In this document: positions 1 through 7,163 of the stretch, in pieces
Layout of the letters: each line of letters starts with the position of its first letter
How positions within the stretch are numbered: the stretch's first letter is position 1
NCBI GenBank assembly: GCA_041653615.1
Contig: JBAZEZ010000029.1
Span: 1-15,255 of the forward strand
Direction of reading: 5' to 3'
DNA from: JAHJUB01 sp041653615 [NCBI: Candidatus Ratteibacteria bacterium]
Lineage (GTDB): Bacteria > Ratteibacteria > UBA8468 > MWAK01
Length of the DNA stretch: 15,255 nt
Notes under the pieces: generated by a model
Databases searched by the model: none
What the model saw: only the letters and a program-made list of their open reading frames with translations
What the model was told of the DNA's origin: nothing
Position numbers and translations under genes: made by a program

Positions 1-1
1 G

Positions 2-1555
2 GACCCTGACCACCCGGCCGCGATTTTGGGCCTGGAATTATCCAGCAACACCTCCGCGGATACGCAGCCGGTTCTTAAATCACTGGTGGTGCAGTTGGTA
101 AATACGACCACCGGCAAGAGTTATGTTGATATGAGCGACCTGTCTGTGATGACTACCGACAGCAACACCAGCGGTTTGGGCGTCTGGAAAGATAATGGGG
201 ACGGGGTATTTGACGCCGGCGTTGATGAAGCGCTGACGATGGCGGCGCCGCCGACCCAATACATCAGTACCGCGGGCGAAAATTACCAGCGGTTTATCAT
301 CGTGTTGGATGAGGCGCAACCGGTCGGCACAAGTTTTTCTATTTCCGGACACTCCGATTATTTTGTTACCATAAAAGCCAAGGATAGTTTCGCGAGCGAC
401 CAGCTCCTGATGCGTCTCTGGGGCAGCGAAATGAAACCGCCGGCTTCTTACAGTCTGGGCTTCCGGTCAACAACCACCCTTTTAGACGATAACATTACGG
501 ACATCGAAACGGTTACCTATGTTGTTACCGCTAAGACTACTACTCCTACTTCCACTTTGACATTGAGCCCGGCCCTGGGCGGAAGTCAGTCTGATTACAG
601 CCAGAACTGGTACGCAGTGGTAACCGGAGACGCAGATACCGCGAAGGGCGCGGTGGTAAAGATTCTAGGCGCCAACGCGGGGCTGAATATCATTACCTGC
701 GAGGACTTGTCCGGGTTGGGCAGTATAAGCCAGATACGCGTCTTTAAACTGGACAGCACCAGTTATCAAAATCATTCCGTGGGTATTGCTTTCAAAATAT
801 CTTCTTCGGTGACTCTTTCCGCCAGTTCTACCACAAGCACGGTTATTCTTACCTGGGAGGATGATACGGATGGAAGCGGCGCGCGAACGTTTGACATTGA
901 ACGCCGGGTAAAGGACCCTGTTTCCGCCTGGACAAAGATTGAAAGTAATCTTCCCAAGACTTCTTCGAAATTAACAGTGACCGGTAATATCTATAGATAT
1001 ACTGATGTGCCTCCGGAAATAATTACCTATGAATACCGGGTAACGGTTAAACAGGTCGGAGCGGCTGATGTTTTTTCCAATATTGTTTCGGCAAAACTCT
1101 CTTCTTACTTCCCTTACCGGCCCACGAACTTGGGTTACTCGGTGGGTTTTGGCGTAGTGGAATTATCCTGGGATTGGCGCGACGGGAATATTGTTAACGA
1201 AAGCGGGTTTGTTGTTGAGCGGAAGGGGAAAAATGAATCCGTTGCCAGTTTTGTTGCCATCGGCAGCACGAGCGAGTATCCGTCAGATAATTTCGGTCGG
1301 TATACGGACCGGTCTATTACCGACTTGATGTTGGAAACCGAGGGTGTCTACGATTACCGGGTTCGGGCGTTTAAGGGCACCGGCATCTGGACTGTGTATT
1401 CCGATTATTCCGACCCGATAGAAGTTGAAGTTTTACCGAGTTCTGTCATCCCGAGTACGAGCAGTGCCGATGGCGGCGGCGGAGGCGCGGTTGGTCCCCT
1501 GGCTGTCGGGCTATCCGCCCTATTGGGTTGGTGGAAACGCCGGAAGCGGGAATAA
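2..1555 (+). CDS. Secreted fibronectin type III protein with C-terminal anchor (5' partial)
   Basis: The frame is open from position 2 at the window edge to a TAA at 1553-1555. The first possible start inside the window (TTG at 26) has no ribosome binding site, so the gene most likely begins upstream and its N-terminus is missing. Counting from the TTG, about residues 1-260 are a Ser/Thr/Gly-rich beta-type region I cannot assign. About residues 265-360 and 362-470 look like two fibronectin type III domains, with the alternating pattern ending in 'TYEYRVTV' and 'VYDYRVRAF'. The C-terminus is a Gly5 run, a hydrophobic segment and a WWKRRKRE tail, which is a surface-sorting or membrane-anchor layout. 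No catalytic motif is visible. The next gene on the same strand carries the same tail, so both products probably travel by the same export route. A binding or adhesion role is inference. Confidence 0.75.
   Translation, partial: DPDHPAAILGLELSSNTSADTQPVLKSLVVQLVNTTTGKSYVDMSDLSVMTTDSNTSGLGVWKDNGDGVFDAGVDEALTMAAPPTQYISTAGENYQRFIIVLDEAQPVGTSFSISGHSDYFVTIKAKDSFASDQLLMRLWGSEMKPPASYSLGFRSTTTLLDDNITDIETVTYVVTAKTTTPTSTLTLSPALGGSQSDYSQNWYAVVTGDADTAKGAVVKILGANAGLNIITCEDLSGLGSISQIRVFKLDSTSYQNHSVGIAFKISSSVTLSASSTTSTVILTWEDDTDGSGARTFDIERRVKDPVSAWTKIESNLPKTSSKLTVTGNIYRYTDVPPEIITYEYRVTVKQVGAADVFSNIVSAKLSSYFPYRPTNLGYSVGFGVVELSWDWRDGNIVNESGFVVERKGKNESVASFVAIGSTSEYPSDNFGRYTDRSITDLMLETEGVYDYRVRAFKGTGIWTVYSDYSDPIEVEVLPSSVIPSTSSADGGGGGAVGPLAVGLSALLGWWKRRKRE
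1472..1552 (+). other. C-terminal tripartite sorting/anchor segment, copy 1
   Basis: It encodes GGGGG, then AVGPLAVGLSALLG, then WWKRRKRE at the extreme C-terminus. This is a Gly motif, a short hydrophobic helix and a basic cluster, the three-part plan of CTERM sorting tails such as GlyGly-CTERM. It lacks the Cys of Synergist- or MYXO-type tails and the Pro-Glu-Pro of PEP-CTERM. A near-identical tail ends the protease frame at 4709-4786. Confidence 0.6.
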
Positions 1556-1603
1556 AACAGTCGCGCGCGTTTTTTTTATGAAAATACAGACGGAAGATAA
1601 AAA

Positions 1604-3700
1604 ATGAATAAATGGTCTAAGAAGATACGGCTGGTTAGTTTGTTCGTGTTCGTTTTTTTCTGCTTAGCTCCGGTTATGTCCTTTGCGTTCCGGGCTCCCG
1701 ACAAACCAAACGTCGGTAATACGCCGCAAAAGTTTTACGGCGGTGATAACGAAGACCCGAGTAACGCGGGGAAGGAACTGAAATCTATCCCGCAGATCAT
1801 TTCGGCCGGGGTTACCCAGGAACAGAAGAGGGCGCTGGGGGCCTATCCGGAGGTAAAGGCCTCCTGGAATTACGGAACCGGCGCACCCTCTTCCTTGCGC
1901 GGGTTTAAAAAGCAAATATCCGGCAGTCCGGCGCAGGCAGCCGTTTCTTTTCTGGAAGAGGTCAAGGCGATTTATCGGATGAAGGACGCTTTTCAGGAGA
2001 CCCGGCTGCGGACAATCCAGGAAGATAAGTTGGGTTTCCGGCACGTCCGGCTGGACCAGTATTACCAGGGGATTCCGGTAGTCGGTTCCCAGCTTATCGT
2101 ACATATCAACCGGGATAACGCGATTTATCAGGTTAACGGGAAATACACGCCGGATATCGCTATTTCAATCACCCCTTCCCTGGATGCGAACCAGGCGCGG
2201 CAGGTGGGTCTGGCCCTTTTTGCCGGAAAGGCGAACTTGCGGGTCAGCCGCGAGCCGGAGTTGGTTGTATATCCGGTCGAAAATAGCTGCCTCCTTGCTT
2301 ATTACCTGGTTGTTTCCTACCAGGACGGGCAAGACGGAGCCGGGCGTTGGGTATGCTATTTGGATGCCAATACCGGCGAAGTTATTTACCGTTACAACGA
2401 TATTGAATATGTGGCGGCGCCGTCATCCGCGGGGACGCACGTTGATATTGAAGGTTTCCGGTTGGCCGGTGAAGACGGTACCGACACTTTTGTTCAGGGT
2501 TGGCACGAGACCGCTTCTAATATCTATTACCTATACAACAAAAATCTCTGGTGGTACATTTTTAACGCGGCGACCACCGGCGGTTATTCAGACCTTGATA
2601 CCTATGCCTATCGGTTCGGCACCGGAGATTGGGGAACTTCCGACCGCACCGAAATATCGGCGGCCAAAAACCTGTCTCTTGTTCAGGATTATTTTAAGAC
2701 GGTTTATTCGCGCGACAGTTTTAACGATGCTTCGGCTTACGCGATTGCCAACGTTCATTACGGGATTAATTATGTAAACGCTTTTTGGGACCCGGATTTT
2801 AACCAGTTTTATATCGGAGATGGAGACGGTGGGGAGGCGAATTCTCTGGCGGTTCTTGACGTGATGGCCCACGAATACGGTCATGCCTGGACCCAGTATA
2901 CTTCAGAGCTGATTTACGATTACACGGAGTCCGGCGCTCTAAATGAGTCATTTTCCGACATCAACGGCGCCAACGTGGAGTTTTACAGTCAGCCGGACGG
3001 ACGTTCTAATTATCCCCTTGCTGTTGCCGGAACCGCCGACTGGCTGATGGGCGAGGACTGCTGGCTTTCCAGCACCGCCCTGCGCGATATGCGCAATCCC
3101 TCAAATACAACTACCGTGGGTGCCGGCAATGAACAGCCCTCCAGATATCACGGGGCGTATTGGGATGACGTTTATGAAGAGATGCACACCAATGATGGTG
3201 TTCAGAACTTTTTTTACTATCTCCTTTCCGAGGGCGGTTCCGGGACCAACGATGGTATTCCTTACGATTTTACCGGCTTGGGCATTGATAATGCTCAAAT
3301 GGTCGCTTATCAGGCCAACACCAATTATCTGGGGCCTTCCGACAGTTATTATACGGCCAGGGATGGATGGATTTCCGCGGCTTCGGACCTTGGCGATGAA
3401 TCCTGGGTTGATACCGTTAAGGCGGCCTGGGCGGCTTGCGGGCTCGTTGATGTTCCGGGTTCACCCGGCGCGGATTTTGAGGGTACAACTTTGCCCGCGG
3501 GATGGACTACCGGCGGAGACGCCGACTGGTATCTTACAACTTCAGACAAGGTTCAAGGAAGCAAATCCATTCGGTCGGGTGTTATCGGCAACAACCAGTT
3601 AACCTGGCTCCAATGGGAGGGGACTCTTTCCAGCGCGTGTGTATTTTCCTTCTTCACCAGTGTTTCTTCAGAACGGTGGTACGATTTCCTCAATTTTTAA
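1604..3700 (+). CDS. M4 (thermolysin-like) zinc metalloprotease, cut by an in-frame stop
   Basis: This is a secreted zinc endopeptidase precursor. Residues 1-28 are a signal peptide (basic start, hydrophobic core, ending near SFAF). About residues 65-250 are an FTP/PepSY-type propeptide, and about 255-610 the M4 catalytic domain. The zinc site is HEYGH at residues 423-427 with the third ligand Glu448 in GALNESFSD. His528 in MHTNDGVQN matches the transition-state histidine of thermolysin, so the catalytic domain looks intact. From about residue 620 a jelly-roll/MAM-like domain begins, and it is interrupted after 'RWYDFLNF' by TAA at 3698-3700. The same frame continues without another stop to 4813. 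A weak Shine-Dalgarno (GGAAG, 7 nt upstream) supports the ATG at 1604. Expected functions are extracellular proteolysis and nutrient acquisition. The truncated form would lack the C-terminal anchor and so might be released, if it is stable. Confidence 0.88.
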   Translation: MNKWSKKIRLVSLFVFVFFCLAPVMSFAFRAPDKPNVGNTPQKFYGGDNEDPSNAGKELKSIPQIISAGVTQEQKRALGAYPEVKASWNYGTGAPSSLRGFKKQISGSPAQAAVSFLEEVKAIYRMKDAFQETRLRTIQEDKLGFRHVRLDQYYQGIPVVGSQLIVHINRDNAIYQVNGKYTPDIAISITPSLDANQARQVGLALFAGKANLRVSREPELVVYPVENSCLLAYYLVVSYQDGQDGAGRWVCYLDANTGEVIYRYNDIEYVAAPSSAGTHVDIEGFRLAGEDGTDTFVQGWHETASNIYYLYNKNLWWYIFNAATTGGYSDLDTYAYRFGTGDWGTSDRTEISAAKNLSLVQDYFKTVYSRDSFNDASAYAIANVHYGINYVNAFWDPDFNQFYIGDGDGGEANSLAVLDVMAHEYGHAWTQYTSELIYDYTESGALNESFSDINGANVEFYSQPDGRSNYPLAVAGTADWLMGEDCWLSSTALRDMRNPSNTTTVGAGNEQPSRYHGAYWDDVYEEMHTNDGVQNFFYYLLSEGGSGTNDGIPYDFTGLGIDNAQMVAYQANTNYLGPSDSYYTARDGWISAASDLGDESWVDTVKAAWAACGLVDVPGSPGADFEGTTLPAGWTTGGDADWYLTTSDKVQGSKSIRSGVIGNNQLTWLQWEGTLSSACVFSFFTSVSSERWYDFLNF
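3698..3700 (+). other. In-frame TAA interrupting the protease reading frame
   Basis: The codons read Asn-Phe-TAA-Ile-Asp-Gly. Jelly-roll domains of this type commonly have an aromatic-Tyr-Ile-Asp-Gly strand here, so a TAT or TAC tyrosine codon changed to TAA by one base explains the break. There is no frameshift: the codon phase on both sides is the same. Confidence 0.85.
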
Positions 3701-4708
3701 ATTGACGGCGTCTTACAAACCGGATGGTTCGGGAGCGTTCCCTGGACTTCTTACTGTGCCCATCTGGACGCAGGTTTGCACACCCTGAAATGGGAATACG
3801 CAAAGGATATAACTTTGTCCTCCGGTTCGGACGCGGTTTGGGTTGACGCGGTTTCGTTCTCTTTCGGTACCACCTACACGATTAATGCTTCCGCCGGTCC
3901 GCACGGAGCAATCAGCCCGTCCGGCGTTGTGATAGTTGCTCCTGACGCTACGCCGACTTTTACGATTATCCCGGGTGTCGGGTATCACCTTGCTACCTGC
4001 GTGGTAGGTGGCACCAGCGTGGATACGGGGTTAGGTTTGCGTTCCAGCTATATATTTGACCCGGTTAACGCGGATAGCACAATAGCGGTTAGTTTTGCGG
4101 CAAGCAGCAACAGTATTTCCGGTAAGGTCACAAAAGACGCCGTTGGCTTGGAAGGCGTTACGGTTACTCTCTCTTCTTTGGATTTACCGTTAACGGACCC
4201 TAAAATAACCACCACCGGTGCCGATGGCATGTATTATTTCAACAGCACTACTACCGGTGATATTATGACCGGCAATTACACAATAACGCCGACGCTGACC
4301 GGTTATGTTTTTATACCGGTCCAAATTGAATTGAAGCCTTTCGCGGCCGATGCCCCTTTATCTGTCATTGACATCGTCGCGTACCCTCCTTTCGAAATTG
4401 AAACTCTTTCCGGTACCCCGAATCCGGTAATTGAGAATGGTTCGGTAGCGTGCAGCGTTACCGCGTCGGGCGCGGATAGTTATCTTTGGACGGTATCCCG
4501 CGGCCATTTTTTGGATACCGAAGGACAAACCAGCACCCTGCAGAATCCGACCTGGGTTGCGGACATTTTAATGGCGGACAATGTTTTATTTGAAGCGGTG
4601 GAATTAAGAGTGACTGCTTATGCCGATCCTACCGATGGCCGGTCTGTTTCCGCCTCTTATTCGCAACAGGTGAATAAATTACCGGTACCGGTGATAAATT
4701 CAAGCAGC

Positions 4709-4786
4709 GGCGGAGGCGGAGGCGCGGTCGGCCCCCTGGCCGTCGGCATATCCGCCTTGCTGGGTTGGTGGAAACGCCGGAGAAAA
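4709..4786 (+). other. C-terminal tripartite sorting/anchor segment, copy 2
   Basis: It encodes GGGGG, AVGPLAVGISALLG and WWKRRRK. Compared with copy 1 at 1472-1552, from the Ala after the Gly run through WWKRR, six codons differ synonymously and one by Leu/Ile. This points to selection on the peptide rather than a recent DNA duplication. Confidence 0.6.
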
Positions 4787-4791
4787 GTAGT

Positions 4792-4810
4792 GCGACCCTT
4801 TCAGGGTCGC
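4792..4810 (+). repeat. Palindromic repeat GCGACCCTTTCAGGGTCGC, copy 1
   Basis: It has an 8-bp perfect stem with a 3-nt loop and is identical to 7133-7151. It overlaps the end of the protease frame, where it is translated as part of the tail VVRPFQGR just before the TAA at 4811. It abuts the next repeat (4814-4869) directly. Confidence 0.85.
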
Positions 4811-4813
4811 TAA

Positions 4814-4869
4814 TGTAGGGGAGGGATTACATTCCCTCCCGCGGGCGGGGATGTAAACCCGACCCTACA
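4814..4869 (+). repeat. Palindromic repeat, TGTAGGGGAGGG family, copy 1
   Basis: The outer arms TGTAGGG (4814-4820) and CCCTACA (4863-4869) are perfectly complementary. Inside is a second hairpin, GGGAGGGA (4819-4826) with TCCCTCCC (4833-4840). The left end matches 8417 onward and 12071 onward. It lies between the protease frame and the bamD-like gene and may act on the transcript as a hairpin. No T-run follows, so it is not a classical terminator. Confidence 0.8.
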
Positions 4870-4892
4870 AAACGCCTGTCGTATAACCCCAA

Positions 4893-5822
4893 ATGATTAA
4901 CAATATGAAAAAGACTATTTTTTTACTGGTGTTGTTCGGTCTGGTTTTAGCGCCTTCCCTCTCTTTTGCTTATTGGGAGTGGACTCCGAAAACCAATAAG
5001 TGGATAAATCCCAAACTGGCGGTTAGGGAAACGCCTGAGGCGCAGTATGCCTGGGCCGAAGAGTACGTTGTCAAAAAAGATTACCCTGTCGCCATCCGCA
5101 AGTTGGAGCAGTTGATTGAGGTTTTTCCCGACTCGCCGTACGCGGCGAAAGCCAGGTATCATATCGGTGAAATTTACCAAATGGCCGGAGAGAAAAAGAA
5201 AGCGTTCCAGTCTTATCAAAAAGTGATTGATAATTACCCCGGTTCGGACCTGGTTACCACGGCCGTCAGCGAGCAGTTTGTAATCGGCGGACAGTTTGCG
5301 AATAAAAAGCAGGGCGGCTGGTTTTCTTTCCTGCGCAGCGACCCGGCTGATTTATTGACCAGGACGGTGACCGCCGCGCCTTACGCGGCGGAAGCGGAGA
5401 AAGCGCTCTACGATTTGGGTAATTATCATTTTCGGGAAGGACATTTTCAGGAATCGATTGATACCTTCGACCGGTTGGTCCAGGATTATCCGGAAAGTCA
5501 GTATGGCCCGGCCGCGGAATTGAAGGCGGCGGAAGCCGGTTTCAAACTCTGCCGGAAGCAAAAGAATAATGAAGACCTGCTTCTGAATAGTTCTACGCGC
5601 CTGGCCGCGTTTCTGGCGAGATATCCGGATAACAAAGATAAAGGCAAAGCGCAAAGATTGTACGGTCAGACCAGGGAACTTTTGGCCGGGAAGGTGCTGG
5701 ATGTGGCGCAGTTTTACGAAAAAAACAAGAACGCCAAAGCGGCAAAAGTATATTTTGAAAAAGTTGTCAACGATTATCCGGAGACGGAAATCGCGAAAGA
5801 AGCAAAGAAAAAGATAAAATGA
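4893..5822 (+). CDS. bamD: BamD/YfiO-like TPR outer-membrane assembly protein
   Basis: A periplasmic tetratricopeptide-type protein resembling BamD, the TPR component of the complex that inserts beta-barrel proteins into the outer membrane. A signal peptide is followed by Ala-Tyr-Trp (cleavage after SFA). There is no lipobox cysteine, unlike E. coli BamD, so it is probably soluble in the periplasm or held by partners. TPR-like helix pairs with the motif 'FPDSPYA..A' or 'YP-S-Y-P-A' fall at about residues 50-125, 165-230 and 270-309. It is longer than E. coli BamD (about 245 aa), with an insert around residues 125-160. A second ATG at 4905 (MKKTIF) gives an equally good signal peptide; neither start has a clear Shine-Dalgarno. 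LptE lies just downstream, consistent with an envelope-assembly unit. It could instead be a YbgF/CpoB-like TPR protein, so the symbol is tentative. Confidence 0.75.
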   Translation: MINNMKKTIFLLVLFGLVLAPSLSFAYWEWTPKTNKWINPKLAVRETPEAQYAWAEEYVVKKDYPVAIRKLEQLIEVFPDSPYAAKARYHIGEIYQMAGEKKKAFQSYQKVIDNYPGSDLVTTAVSEQFVIGGQFANKKQGGWFSFLRSDPADLLTRTVTAAPYAAEAEKALYDLGNYHFREGHFQESIDTFDRLVQDYPESQYGPAAELKAAEAGFKLCRKQKNNEDLLLNSSTRLAAFLARYPDNKDKGKAQRLYGQTRELLAGKVLDVAQFYEKNKNAKAAKVYFEKVVNDYPETEIAKEAKKKIK

Positions 5823-5824
5823 TA

Positions 5825-5888
5825 GATCCTTCGCAAACCCGGCTCAGGATGACAGGCGGGTTTGTCATTCTGAGCGAAGCGAAGAATC
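5825..5888 (+). repeat. Inverted repeat of the TGTCATTCTGAGCGAAGCGA type, complete copy
   Basis: Outer arms 5825-5834 and 5879-5888 pair with one mismatch; inner arms 5841-5854 and 5863-5876 pair with two mismatches around an 8-nt loop. The right half recurs at 11747-11777. It fills almost the whole gap between the bamD-like gene and lptE, so it forms lptE's immediate leader. Repeats containing this motif are widespread in bacterial genomes and behave like MITEs or REP elements. Confidence 0.85.
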
Positions 5889-5895
5889 CCGTATT

Positions 5896-6417
5896 ATGAA
5901 AAACAAGCCGGGTCGTGTTCTATTGGTTTTTATCTTCTTAATCCTCCTCTCCGGGTGCGGTTACCAGAATCTGACGCGGCAGCCGGTTGATTTCTCCGTC
6001 TATTTTCCGGTTCTCGTCAATCGGACGATGGAGCCGGGCGTTGAGGTTGTTCTGACGAATGCGATTACCGAGGAGTTACTTCGCTCCGGCATACCAATTA
6101 CCGGAGAGAAGAATGCCGATTATCTTCTTTCCGGAACCGTAATCTCTTACGTCAGGGTTCCGCTTTCTTTTCGGAGCGATGACCCGAAAGAGGTTAATCA
6201 GTACCGGTTGGAGGTAACGGTGCGGATGGATATTACTCCTACCCCCTCACCTTTAATCCTCTCCCTTGAGGGGGTAGGAGGGAAGAGAAGTATCAGTTTG
6301 ACCTCCTCCAGCAACTATTTTCTTACCGGCCCCTTTAGCCGGAGTGAAGCCGCCGCCTTAAAAGTGCTAGCATCCGATTTAGCCAAAAAAGCCACCGAAT
6401 GGATAACCCGACAATAA
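5896..6417 (+). CDS. lptE: LptE-like LPS-assembly lipoprotein
   Basis: LptE is the outer-membrane lipoprotein that plugs and supports the LptD barrel, which places lipopolysaccharide in the outer leaflet. Residues 1-20 form a lipoprotein signal with lipobox LLSGC (Cys21), and 'CGYQ' follows as in many LptE proteins. The body (about 35-170) has the family pattern: 'V.V..F.N.T.EPGVE..LTNAITEEL', then 'ADYLLSGTVISY', and a late helix 'SEAAALKVLASDLAKKATEWI'. At 173 aa the length is normal. Residues 114-129 (including TPTPSPLILSLEGVGG) are encoded by a palindromic repeat in frame, in what should be a strand or loop. The gene overlaps holA by 19 nt, the lptE-holA pairing also seen in E. coli. The start has only a weak GAAG upstream, inside the repeat. 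Confidence 0.88.
   Translation: MKNKPGRVLLVFIFLILLSGCGYQNLTRQPVDFSVYFPVLVNRTMEPGVEVVLTNAITEELLRSGIPITGEKNADYLLSGTVISYVRVPLSFRSDDPKEVNQYRLEVTVRMDITPTPSPLILSLEGVGGKRSISLTSSSNYFLTGPFSRSEAAALKVLASDLAKKATEWITRQ
6236..6280 (+). repeat. In-frame palindromic repeat inside lptE
   Basis: Perfect 13-bp arms, CTCCTACCCCCTC (6236-6248) and GAGGGGGTAGGAG (6268-6280), enclose a 19-nt loop. The left part resembles the folC insert at 7831-7880 (CCCCCTCACCTTT is shared). It stays in frame and adds about 16 residues. Confidence 0.85.
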
Positions 6418-7091
6418 AGACCGTAAACCCCCTCCCTTTTTACCTGATTGCCTTCCAGAACGTTAAAGCGGCGGATAAGAAGATAGACGAGTTAAAAGCC
6501 GCTGCTTTTCCTGAGGGTTTAAGCCCTTTTAACGAATCGGTTTTTTACGGGGACGAGGCAAGCGCGGAACGTATCATCTCTTCCTGCCAGACGCCGCCGT
6601 TTTCCGGGGGTCGTCACTTCATCCTGGTACGAAGGGCGGAAAAGTTAAAGAAGGAGGACAAAGAGAGTCTTTTTTCCTACCTGAAAAAACCGAGTCCGTT
6701 TGCGTTTTTAATCTTCCTTTTCCAGGTTGACCGGAACGGTTGGAGGTCGTATGCCGGCAAGTTTCCCCGCCACCAGGTTCAGCTCTTTTTCGTCGGGGAA
6801 GAGATGGAGTTTGAGGATAATTTCGGAATCACCAACGCTCTGCGCGGCCGCAACATTGCTAAAGCTCTGAAGATTCTTGACCATCAGTATGGCGACCAGC
6901 GGGATTTTTACCGGTTTTTCGGTATCTTCACCTGGTACTTGCGCAATCGGGTGGAGCGCTTACAGGGACGGTTGACCCCGAAAGACGCCGCGCTTTTTGA
7001 ACGGCTCTACGAAATAGACAAGAAGTTTCGTCGGGGCAGTTTGGACGGCCGCATCGGTCTGGAACTGATTATCTTCGCCCTCAGTGCCTAA
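6399..7091 (+). CDS. holA: DNA polymerase III delta subunit (HolA), compact
   Basis: HolA is the clamp-loader delta subunit that opens the beta sliding clamp. About residues 12-130 match the N-terminal HolA fold: 'FYLIAFQNVKAADKKIDEL', 'FSGGRHFILVRRAEKL', 'FAFLIFLF', 'QVQLFF'. About residues 140-228 match the C-terminal helical domain ('NALRGRNIAKALKILD', 'FFGIFTWYLRNRVERL', 'DGRIGLELIIFAL'). At 230 aa it is about 110 residues shorter than usual. What is missing is the middle lid segment that normally joins these two parts; here they are joined by about ten residues. The ATG lies within the last codons of lptE (19-nt overlap), suggesting translational coupling, and no ATG exists later near the N-terminus. 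Assignment rests on fold pattern plus the lptE-holA context. Confidence 0.78.
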   Translation: MDNPTIKTVNPLPFYLIAFQNVKAADKKIDELKAAAFPEGLSPFNESVFYGDEASAERIISSCQTPPFSGGRHFILVRRAEKLKKEDKESLFSYLKKPSPFAFLIFLFQVDRNGWRSYAGKFPRHQVQLFFVGEEMEFEDNFGITNALRGRNIAKALKILDHQYGDQRDFYRFFGIFTWYLRNRVERLQGRLTPKDAALFERLYEIDKKFRRGSLDGRIGLELIIFALSA

Positions 7092-7095
7092 ATAA

Positions 7096-7113
7096 GCGAG
7101 GCTGAAAGCCTCG
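7096..7113 (+). repeat. Short hairpin between holA and folC
   Basis: CGAGGCT (7097-7103), loop GAA, AGCCTCG (7107-7113) form a perfect 7-bp stem just after the holA stop. No T-run follows. It is a small palindrome of the same style as its neighbour at 7133. Confidence 0.6.
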
Positions 7114-7132
7114 TCGCACTCGTAAATGTAGC

Positions 7133-7156
7133 GCGACCCTTTCAGGGTCGCTTTTT
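7133..7156 (+). terminator. Palindromic repeat copy 2 (7133-7151) plus T-run, terminator-like
   Basis: GCGACCCT-TTC-AGGGTCGC is a perfect 8-bp hairpin identical to 4792-4810. Here it is followed directly by TTTTTA, so it meets the pattern of a rho-independent terminator. It sits between holA and folC, 12 nt before the folC start, and so could separate or attenuate folC expression. Confidence 0.55.
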
Positions 7157-7163
7157 ATTCGAT

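Larger units (their letters stand above)
3701..4813 (+). pseudogene. C-terminal part of the M4 protease, separated by the in-frame stop
   Basis: These 371 codons (including the final stop) are in the same frame as the protease and have no credible start. The first usable start is a TTG at 3776 without a ribosome binding site, and it would begin in the middle of a beta strand. In order: the second half of the jelly-roll domain (to about 3865), a repeat domain resembling bacterial InlB-B/Listeria-Bacteroides repeats (about 3866-4100, ending 'IAVSF'), a carboxypeptidase-regulatory-like beta sandwich starting 'SISGKVTKD' (about 4110-4390), a PKD/Ig-like domain (about 4395-4680), and the Gly5 anchor with its basic tail. 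Together with 1604-3700 it would be one protein of 1,069 codons before the final stop. It is untranslated if the stop is real, unless there is readthrough. The last eight residues (VVRPFQGR) come from a palindromic repeat. Confidence 0.8.

Noticed and set aside
1556-1580. Rho-independent terminator after the first gene (CGCGCGCG then eight T)
   Set aside because: The CG run is too short to make a stable stem with a loop, and no other stem precedes the T-run.
3698-3700. Stop-codon recoding (nonstandard code or programmed readthrough)
   Set aside because: UAA is the tightest stop and ends several other genes here (for example lptE, holA, folC); nothing in the context suggests recoding, so a mutation or error is simpler.
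3776-4813. A separate gene starting at TTG 3776
   Set aside because: It is in the same frame as the protease, has no ribosome binding site, and would start inside a domain whose first half is upstream of the stop. It is the detached C-terminal part.
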